Assembly (NCBI GenBank): GCA_014874475.1
Contig: JADBJJ010000016.1
Span: 1-64,000 of the forward strand
Length of the DNA: 64,000 bases
Origin: Chloroflexota bacterium
GTDB taxonomy: Bacteria; Chloroflexota; Anaerolineae; B4-G1; DUEL01
Direction: 5' to 3'
The translations under genes were made by a program, and so were the position numbers. Position 1 is the stretch's first letter. Every line of letters starts with the position of its first letter. This document shows positions 58,636 through 64,000 of this stretch, one piece after another. Under the pieces are notes generated by a model, which worked only from the letters and a program-made list of their open reading frames with translations, did not search any database and was not told where the DNA came from.

Positions 58636-59961
58636 TCACAATTGCTCTTCAACTCCAATCGGCATCATCACCAGCCCGCTGATGACCTTGGGGTAGAAGT
58701 CGGTGGACTTCTGGGGCATCTTTTCCCCTGCCGCTGTGCAGGCGCGCACCTGCTCCATCCGCGTCGGGTTCATCCCGATCAGGAATTGCGCTTTCCCCTC
58801 GTCCACTGCCTGGTAGCCTGGATTGGGGTCCCGCAGGTAGTCCAGGTTCTCTTTCCGCTCTACGGCCCCTTTATCAATCCCCAGCACCCGCTCAATGAAG
58901 AGTTCATGCAGGACGCTGACGTCCAGAAGCCGCCAGTCGGGAGCGCGGTCGGGGAGAATGCGCTCCAGGACGGCGGGATCGCGCAGCGTCAGCACTGTGT
59001 GCGCGCCGTCGTAGAAGCCGAAACGGGGATGAAGGGGCTCCGCCTCCCGCAGCGCCTGCTCCATCGCGGCCCGGTCGGCCACAGGGGTCACGTCAAAGTA
59101 CTCCTTCGCCCGCTCCAGCGCTTCCTTCGCACTCATCCGCCCGTAGGAGTGGACCAGCCGGTGGGTGGGGAGGATGACCAGTCCTGGGTCGCTCATACTG
59201 ACCAGGGTGACCAGAGTGAAGTTGAAGGCGGCGCTGGCCGGGGCGTCCGGATACTGGCGGCGCATCTCCTCCCGGTAGTTCAGCATCGTCTCATAGCGGT
59301 GGTGGCCATCGGCGATGATGAGATTCCGTTTGGGGGCCATCTCCTCCATCACCGCACCGATAATAGCGGGGTCGTCCACTGCCCAGAACCGCTGCTCCAC
59401 TGCTGTCTCAATGACCATCTCCCGGGCCACGATGGGGGGATGGGTGTCCAGGTACGGCTGCAGGATGCTGTTAACCCGATTGCTCTCGTCTGGGTAGAGG
59501 ACAAAAATGTGCTCCCAGGCGAACGCTGTAGCGCGGGTCAGGTTGAGACGGTCCACCTTGGGGCCGCTGAGAGTGCGCTCGTGGGGGAGAATGGTCCCTT
59601 CCTCAAAGGGGGTCAGTTGGAGGGCGGCGGCCAGGCCCCGGCGGGTGCGGCTTTGCCCGTCGGGCGTGGTGAAGGATTGCTCCAGGACGTAGAGGGAAGG
59701 GCGCTCATCTCGCAACAGAATCCCCTCTGCCAGCCAGGTTTGGCCATAGCAGCGGGCGCGGGTGTAGACGTTATCTGTCTCGGAGTCTTGGGGGGTGCGT
59801 TTCCCCAGGATGATGCGGACAAAGTTGTAGGGGCTCAGTTGGTAGTACCGGGCCTGCTCCGCGTCGTGGATCCGGTCGTAGGGCTGGGTGATGACGTGGG
59901 AGAGGTCGCCGATTCGTTCCAGGTTATAACGAATTCCGCGAAACGATCGGATGATGGCCAT
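58636..59961 (-). CDS. DUF1015 family protein
   Basis: A 441-residue protein starting MAIIRSFRGIRYN after AGGAGGAAACG. It has the DUF1015 marks QPYDRIHDAEQARYYQLSPYNFVRIILGK, LIIADGHHRYETMLNYREEM, ILPTHRLVHSY and QFLIGMNPTRMEQVRACTAAGEKMPQKSTDFYPKVISG. Conserved His, Arg and Lys suggest an enzyme; activity unknown. It lies 21 bases after the SCP2 gene and shares its promoter. Confidence 0.93.
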   Translation of the reverse strand: MAIIRSFRGIRYNLERIGDLSHVITQPYDRIHDAEQARYYQLSPYNFVRIILGKRTPQDSETDNVYTRARCYGQTWLAEGILLRDERPSLYVLEQSFTTPDGQSRTRRGLAAALQLTPFEEGTILPHERTLSGPKVDRLNLTRATAFAWEHIFVLYPDESNRVNSILQPYLDTHPPIVAREMVIETAVEQRFWAVDDPAIIGAVMEEMAPKRNLIIADGHHRYETMLNYREEMRRQYPDAPASAAFNFTLVTLVSMSDPGLVILPTHRLVHSYGRMSAKEALERAKEYFDVTPVADRAAMEQALREAEPLHPRFGFYDGAHTVLTLRDPAVLERILPDRAPDWRLLDVSVLHELFIERVLGIDKGAVERKENLDYLRDPNPGYQAVDEGKAQFLIGMNPTRMEQVRACTAAGEKMPQKSTDFYPKVISGLVMMPIGVEEQL

Positions 59962-59982
59962 CGTTTCCTCCTAAAGGGACGT

Positions 59983-60390
59983 CTATCCCCAGTCGGTGGG
60001 CACCAACGCGCAGCAGGAGACGATCTCTTGGGCTGCTTTGGGGTAGCGCATCACTTTCATCATATTCCCCTGAAGTTTCAGTTTGCGAGTCATCATCCCC
60101 TGGATAGGGTCCAGTTTCCCCTCAATGACCTGTCGCCAAGTGGAGAAGGGGGCACGGATGATGAACTCCGCCGGGCGCTCCGTCTCGCTGTCGATCATCG
60201 CGGCGTCGGTGCTCTTGCCGTGGTAGAGGCCCAGGAACAGGTAGGCGGTGTTGGGGTATGCCTCGTCTGGCTCCACCACGAAGACAAAGTCTCCCTCCCA
60301 GTCCTTCGCCGCTTTCTCATAGGCCTCGCTGGCGTTCAGTTGGCGGGCCAGTTCCTTAATCCATTCGTCCGATGGGAATTTGAAGGCCAT
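59983..60390 (-). CDS. SCP2 sterol-binding-type protein
   Basis: A 135-residue soluble protein starting MAFKFPSDEWIKELARQLNA (AGGAGGAAGAA upstream). FIIRAPFSTWRQVIEGKLDPIQGMMTRKLKLQGNMMKVMRY is the core of the SCP2 fold, which holds lipids or acyl-CoA in a hydrophobic cavity. Probably a cytoplasmic lipid carrier. Forms an operon with the DUF1015 gene. Confidence 0.88.
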   Translation of the reverse strand: MAFKFPSDEWIKELARQLNASEAYEKAAKDWEGDFVFVVEPDEAYPNTAYLFLGLYHGKSTDAAMIDSETERPAEFIIRAPFSTWRQVIEGKLDPIQGMMTRKLKLQGNMMKVMRYPKAAQEIVSCCALVPTDWG

Positions 60391-60437
60391 AGTTCTTCCT
60401 CCTGGATGGCAGTGGGGTGATAAACGGGTTTGATTGG

Positions 60438-60466
60438 ATTATGCCACAGGATTGTAGGGTTGTCAA
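60438..60466 (-). promoter_or_regulatory. Promoter for the SCP2-DUF1015 operon
   Basis: Minus strand TTGACA (60461-60466), a 17-base spacer and CATAAT (60438-60443), 48 bases before the SCP2 ATG. Confidence 0.75.
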
Positions 60467-60540
60467 AAGGTTCCGAAGAGGGCAGGATGGAGGCAGCAAG
60501 CGGCGAGGCCGCTGACCGCCAAGTCTCTCTCCTCCCCAGA

Positions 60541-61278
60541 TCAGGTTTTTCCTCTGGAAAGGATGACCCGGATGGCGTACAGCGGGAGCACCCGCTGCCG
60601 TCGCCAGCGCCAGGGCTGACGGATCAGCCGATACAGCCACTCCAGCCCAACCCTGCGTATCCAGCGGGGCGCGCGAGGGACGATGCCCGCGATGTAATCA
60701 AAGGAGCCCCCCACTCCGACTCCTACCTTCGCCCCAGTCCGGGCCAGGTTGCGGGCCAGCCACAGGTCCTGCGCCGGAGCGCCGTAGGCCACCAGAAGGA
60801 CGTCCGTACCGGCTCCCCGTACTCGCTGGATAATCTCCTGTTCTTCCTCCCGTCGGGGGCTACCGGCGTAGGTTCCGGCAACGGTCAGGCCGGGGTAGCG
60901 GGCCGCCAGGATGGAGGCCGCGCGGTCCGCGACGCCGGGGGCCGCGCCGAGGAAAAAGAGCCGCCACCCATCCCGGGCTGCGCGGGCAGCCAGCGTCTCC
61001 ACCAGATCGACACCAGCCACCCGTTCCCGCAAGGGACGGCCCAGATAGCGGGCTGCCAGAGTGATGCCGACCCCGTCGGGCAGGCAGAGGTCCGCCCGCT
61101 CCAGCACGGCCCGGAAGGCCGGGTCCCGCTGCGCCGCCATCACAAATTCCGGGTTGACGGTTGCCATCTGGTGGACGCCGCCCTCTCGGACCCACGCGGC
61201 GGCCTGTTCCACGGCCTCCTCCAGGGTGACATCGTGAATCGGGATGCCCAGGATGCGGAGGGCTGGGGAAATCGGCAT
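60541..61278 (-). CDS. WecG/TagA/CpsF-family glycosyltransferase (GT26)
   Basis: A 245-residue protein starting MPISPALRILGIPIHDVTLEEAV, set by a TGATG overlap with the GT4 stop. Signatures: TVNPEFVMAAQRDP, ADLCLPDGVGI, LFFLGAAPGVADRAASIL and GVGGSFDYIAGIVPRAPRWIRRVGLEWLYRLIRQPWRW. It transfers N-acetylmannosamine(-uronate)-type sugars to undecaprenyl-linked acceptors in relatives such as TagA; the substrate here is unknown. It works at the cytoplasmic membrane face. Confidence 0.93.
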   Translation of the reverse strand: MPISPALRILGIPIHDVTLEEAVEQAAAWVREGGVHQMATVNPEFVMAAQRDPAFRAVLERADLCLPDGVGITLAARYLGRPLRERVAGVDLVETLAARAARDGWRLFFLGAAPGVADRAASILAARYPGLTVAGTYAGSPRREEEQEIIQRVRGAGTDVLLVAYGAPAQDLWLARNLARTGAKVGVGVGGSFDYIAGIVPRAPRWIRRVGLEWLYRLIRQPWRWRRQRVLPLYAIRVILSRGKT

Positions 61279-62402
61279 CAGTTCTCCTCCAGCAGTCGTT
61301 CCATCACCTCCCGGACGGTACGGGCGCACCGCTCCCAGGAGAATCGGCGCACGTTGACAAAGCCCCGCTCCACCAATTCCTGGCGCAGGTCCGGGTTGCT
61401 CTCCAGCCGGGCCATAGCGTCGGCCAGCGCAGCGACGTCTTCAGGATGGACCTGGAGGGCTCCATCCCCGGCGACCTCCGGCAGGCTGGACGTGCTGGAG
61501 CAGATGACGGGGCACCCGCAGGCCTGAGCCTCCAGGATCGGCAGACCGAACCCTTCATATAGGGAGGGGAAGACGAAGGCCAGCGCGCCGCTGAGCAGCG
61601 GCGCCCGGTCTTCTGGACGGACGTATCCGGGGCAGAGGACGCGCCCTTCCAGCCCCAGACGGCGGATCAGGGCGAAGAGGTCATCCGCCAGCCAGCCCCG
61701 CTGGCCCGCCAGGACCAGGGTCGCCCGCGTGGAAAGTTGTGAGAAGGCCAGCACCAGGCGGGCAAGATTCTTGCGGGGTTGCAGCGTCCCCAGGTACAGA
61801 AAGTACTCCCCGGGGATACCGTAGCGGTCCCGGACGGCGGCCAGAATCGCCGGATCGCGCACCGGGGCTAGGGACTCATCATAGCCGGGATAGGCGACGG
61901 TCACCTTCGCCGGAGAGATGCCGTAGATGCGGGCCAGGTCGGCCTGCGTGGCCTCCGAGTCGGCCAGGACGTGGGTGGCGGCCCGGGCGTTCCAGCGAGT
62001 GGAAAGGTCCAGGTAGACCCGCTGAAATCGGGTGTGGGCTCGGGGGAAGTATCGGTAGCCCAGGTCGTGGATCGTCACCAGACTGCGGCGGGGGTGGACG
62101 GGCGGCAGGACGTGCGCGGGGACAAACAGCAAATCGGGCGGACGGCGGGCCATCTCCCAGGATAGCCGGATATGTGTCCACAGGCGCGGGAAGGGAATCA
62201 CGCGGAGATCGGCCTGGAGGAACAGTTGCTCCGGCGGTGCATGGCGAAAATAGAGGCAAACGCGCCAGGGAGGGCTTGTAGAGAGCAAAGCCCGGATCAG
62301 GTGGAGCGAGTACGTTTCCGTCCCTGTTGGCCGGGGAGAGACAGCGCGGCTGGCGTCTATCCCGACGACCGGCACCCGGCTATTTTGCCTTCTGTTTTCC
62401 AC
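61278..62402 (-). CDS. GT4-family glycosyltransferase
   Basis: A 374-residue GT-B enzyme: GIDASRAVSPRPTGTETYSLHLIRAL, LVTIHDLGYRYFP, YFLYLGTLQPRKNLARLV, VFPSLYEGFGLPILEAQACGCPVICS. The E-x7-E motif is present. Start uncertain: GTG 62402 overlaps the membrane protein by 23 bases; a GTG at 62372 is possible. Coupled with the WecG-type gene, so the two may add successive sugars to a lipid-linked glycan. Confidence 0.88.
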   Translation of the reverse strand: MENRRQNSRVPVVGIDASRAVSPRPTGTETYSLHLIRALLSTSPPWRVCLYFRHAPPEQLFLQADLRVIPFPRLWTHIRLSWEMARRPPDLLFVPAHVLPPVHPRRSLVTIHDLGYRYFPRAHTRFQRVYLDLSTRWNARAATHVLADSEATQADLARIYGISPAKVTVAYPGYDESLAPVRDPAILAAVRDRYGIPGEYFLYLGTLQPRKNLARLVLAFSQLSTRATLVLAGQRGWLADDLFALIRRLGLEGRVLCPGYVRPEDRAPLLSGALAFVFPSLYEGFGLPILEAQACGCPVICSSTSSLPEVAGDGALQVHPEDVAALADAMARLESNPDLRQELVERGFVNVRRFSWERCARTVREVMERLLEEN

Positions 62403-62904
62403 CCAACGTGCCCCGGAGGAGCAGAATCAGGCCGGCGATAATGAGCAATGCTGGCCATAAGCGGCCAATCTCCTGCAGGGTGTTGGGTCCGAAGAGATGA
62501 AGGTTGACGGCGATGTACACCCCACCGAAGATGAGGCCCACAATGGCCAGAAAGAGGACTCCCCAATCTCGGAATCCTTCGGCGATCCACATAGCCAGGA
62601 ATGAGATTCCGGCGATGACGATAAAGGCGGGCCACCAGATTCGCAGGATAGCGTAGTTCTGGTCGGTGAGGGTTACAAGGAGAAGCAGGAGGCCACTCAG
62701 CGTCAGGGTGACTCCCCAGAAGACCCGGGTAGACTCTCGCTGAGGGGTCCGGATGTACGCAGTTAGGAGTGTGATCCCGCCTGCTATTATGGCGATCGGC
62801 CACAGGCGGTCCAGGCCAGGGAGTTGAGGGTAGAAGGCTCCCAGCAAGGAGTACATCCCGATCAGGATCAGGATCAGGCCCAGAAGCACGGTTCCCTTAC
62901 GCAT
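62380..62904 (-). CDS. LiaF-type/DUF5668-like membrane protein
   Basis: A 174-residue protein with about six membrane helices in three similar blocks, each with a Trp-Pro pair (RLWPIAIIAGGITLL, WWPAFIVIAGISFL, RLWPALLIIAGLILLLRG). The repeated WP...I.AG pattern is typical of the LiaF/DUF5668 transmembrane region. It ends in a basic tail (GGKQKAK). No soluble domain. Role unknown; the GT4 gene starts inside its end. Confidence 0.8.
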   Translation of the reverse strand: MRKGTVLLGLILILIGMYSLLGAFYPQLPGLDRLWPIAIIAGGITLLTAYIRTPQRESTRVFWGVTLTLSGLLLLLVTLTDQNYAILRIWWPAFIVIAGISFLAMWIAEGFRDWGVLFLAIVGLIFGGVYIAVNLHLFGPNTLQEIGRLWPALLIIAGLILLLRGTLGGKQKAK

Positions 62905-62951
62905 TTTCGCTCCCGATGTGGAGAGGGAAGATAGATGGGGCTTCTTTTACA

Positions 62952-63179
62952 GCGGCAGCCAGAGGTTACATCCAGGTCTCTGCCTGGCGCTCAACCGCCA
63001 GGCTCCCTCTAGGAAGTCCCTCAGGGCTAAAACTCCTCGCTCACCGGCTTATACTGCTCCTCCAGGCACTCCGAAGAGCCCGGAGAGTCTTGTTTTGAGC
63101 CCGGGCGTTTGCATCCGAGCCCTGAGAACTGCCATTACAGCATTCTGGAAGATTGCCTGGTGTAGCCAGAGGCTGCCGC
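62952..63179. ncRNA. Candidate structured RNA (strand not determined)
   Basis: About 228 bases without a gene that fold into a closed structure: an outer 9-bp stem (62952-62960 with 63171-63179), an 8-bp hairpin (62982-62989 with 62996-63003), a central 9-bp perfect stem (63020-63028 with 63118-63126) and a 5-bp hairpin inside (63069-63073 with 63081-63085). The size, rod shape and central opening recall 6S RNA, but I cannot match its sequence. Pairing is the same on either strand. No clear promoter is seen; a short GGGCG/CGCCC stem with a T-rich tail near 63185-63215 could end a plus-strand transcript. It fills the only gene-free stretch (about 330 bases) at this end. Confidence 0.4.
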
Positions 63180-63232
63180 CGCAACGGGCGATCCGCCCCG
63201 CAAATTTTCTCAATTTCTGGCAGGAAGGATGG

Positions 63233-63685
63233 TCAGGTTGTGCTGGCCTGTTCTAGGGCCTGGATTTTGTGCACCCGGTCGGTATGGCGTCCGCCGGCAA
63301 AGCGGCTTTGCAGAAATGCTTGCACAATATCCAGCGCCAGGCCAGCCCCCAGCACCCGTCCGCCCAGGCAGAGGATGTTCGCATCGTTGTGCTCCCGGGC
63401 CATCCGGGCCATATACCCGTTAGTGGCGACGGCGGCCCGGATTCCTTTCACCTTGTTGGCTGTGATGCTCATCCCGATGCCCGTTCCACAGATCAGGATA
63501 CCCAGGTCGGCCTGCCTAGTTGCCACCGCGCGAGATACTCTCACAGCGTAATCGGGATAGTCTACCGATTCATCGCTTTGAGTCCCCATATCCTCAACGG
63601 GGTAGCCGGATGCCTGGAGGAAGCGAACGATCTCTTCCTTCAGAGCAAAACCAGCATGGTCGGCGCCGATCGCGATTCGTTCCAT
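63233..63685 (-). CDS. rpiB: Ribose-5-phosphate isomerase B
   Basis: A 150-residue protein with IAIGADHAGFALKEEI (D9, H10), SVDYPDYAV, GILICGTGIGMSITANKVKGIRAA (C66 region) and REHNDANILCLGGR (family Asn). It interconverts ribose 5-phosphate and ribulose 5-phosphate in the pentose phosphate pathway. Allose-6-phosphate isomerase activity is possible for relatives. It follows the 31-residue ribosomal-type protein by 21 bases and shares its promoter. Confidence 0.95.
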   Translation of the reverse strand: MERIAIGADHAGFALKEEIVRFLQASGYPVEDMGTQSDESVDYPDYAVRVSRAVATRQADLGILICGTGIGMSITANKVKGIRAAVATNGYMARMAREHNDANILCLGGRVLGAGLALDIVQAFLQSRFAGGRHTDRVHKIQALEQASTT

Positions 63686-63706
63686 CCTTCCCCTACTTGT
63701 TTCCTG

Positions 63707-63802
63707 TTATTTCTCTCTTCGCTGCCAGCGAGTCTTCTTCAACAGTTTGCGGTGCTTGTGCTTGGCCATCTTCTTCTTGCGCCACTTGCGGTCTGACGGC
63801 AT
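63707..63802 (-). CDS. Small basic ribosomal-type protein (AURKAIP1/COX24, bS22-like)
   Basis: A 31-residue protein from ATG 63802, preceded by AGGAGGTGAGCC. It reads MPSDRKWRKKKMAKHKHRKL then LKKTRWQRREK, rich in Lys/Arg/His. The core KMAKHKHRKLLKKTR matches the COX24/AURKAIP1 domain found in very small bacterial small-subunit ribosomal proteins (bS22 of actinobacteria). It is too short for usual gene calling. A strong promoter lies upstream. Confidence 0.82.
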   Translation of the reverse strand: MPSDRKWRKKKMAKHKHRKLLKKTRWQRREK

Positions 63803-63883
63803 AGAAGGCTCACCTCCTTTCTAAAGTGGAAGGCAACAATTTTAGGGCCTGAAAGTATGACGAGATTTCTCCTGACGGGCAAA

Positions 63884-63912
63884 AGTATAACACCAATTCG
63901 CTGTTTTTGCAA
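63884..63912 (-). promoter_or_regulatory. Promoter for the bS22-like/rpiB operon
   Basis: Minus strand TTGCAA (63907-63912), a 17-base spacer and TATACT (63884-63889). The leader to the ATG is about 75 bases. Further upstream, near 63920, a small GC stem followed by TTTGTTG on the minus strand may end the previous transcript. Confidence 0.75.
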
Positions 63913-64000
63913 AGCGCAACAAAGCGGCGTCAGAGCCGCCACGATCCGGGCCTGCAAGGCTCCGAGCGGATAGGACGAGCCAACCGGCCAGCGTTCTCCC

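Noticed and set aside
1-64000. CRISPR array, prophage, integrase or toxin-antitoxin modules
   Set aside because: No spaced direct repeats, phage structural or integrase genes, or recognisable toxin-antitoxin pairs were seen on reading both strands.

Overview
The window is about 60% GC, almost gap-free, and reads like a member of the Chloroflexota (Anaerolineae-like). This is inferred from the gene families: several large multi-pass GT-C/GT39-type proteins, a DUF2298 (Chlor_Arch_YYY) protein, an Agl23-like (TIGR03663) protein fused to an NHL propeller, LysM lipoproteins with T/P-rich linkers, and paired ArsA/Get3-like ATPases. No marker gene in the window settles the taxonomy.

Layout. At 1-230 the 5' end of an IS630-type transposase runs off the left edge, with its ribosome-binding site buried in a hairpin. 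From 319 to 16308 everything is on the minus strand: five GT-C-like membrane proteins and a YfhO-like one, with a small Cys-rich protein, an M20 peptidase and a ferritin-like gene broken by a frameshift in an eight-base C run. From 16750 to 19612 (minus) come a zinc-ribbon membrane protein, a two-subunit CoA-transferase and a TPR protein. From 19676 to 22829 (minus) is the most unusual unit: two different ArsA/Get3-like ATPases preceded by two small paralogous proteins with a hydrophobic GDLLGIP segment and a thioredoxin-fold protein. It is followed upstream by cstA and a 98-bp MITE-like element.

From 25109 to 35124, mostly minus, there are two unknown proteins, YraN, a GT4/GT-C pair, a DUF2148/OsmC pair, DUF72, an octopine-dehydrogenase-like enzyme and a B12-binding protein. 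One plus-strand protein with a periodic proline pattern (26456) lies among them. A pair of divergent promoters near 35200 then switches to the plus strand: a PASTA Ser/Thr kinase, PolX and a membrane spermidine-synthase-like protein. From 41636 to 49638 (minus) are RadC, a two-component system, upp, a relic of an rRNA methyltransferase gene, tRNA-Asp, an MBL hydrolase, SmpB with a coupled unknown gene, and a CtpA-type protease. From 49797 to 58490 (plus) are a LysM lipoprotein, an acyl-CoA ligase, two ABC-2 permeases, a phasin-like protein, a patatin and a UbiB-type kinase. The right end (minus) has DUF1015, SCP2, a WecG-type and a GT4 glycosyltransferase, a membrane protein, a strongly folded non-coding stretch that may be a structured RNA, rpiB and a 31-codon ribosomal-type protein.

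How the genes fit together. The window is mainly housekeeping and cell-envelope functions: surface glycan assembly (GT-C, GT4, WecG), envelope signalling (PASTA kinase, two-component system), lipid handling (acyl-CoA ligase, patatin, SCP2, phasin-like) and redox/protein quality control (OsmC, SmpB, CtpA). Many neighbours overlap by TGATG, TAATG or ATGA, so translational coupling is common. GC-rich hairpins without a T tract recur just after stop codons. All functional statements come from recognising motifs and families by eye; no database search was run.
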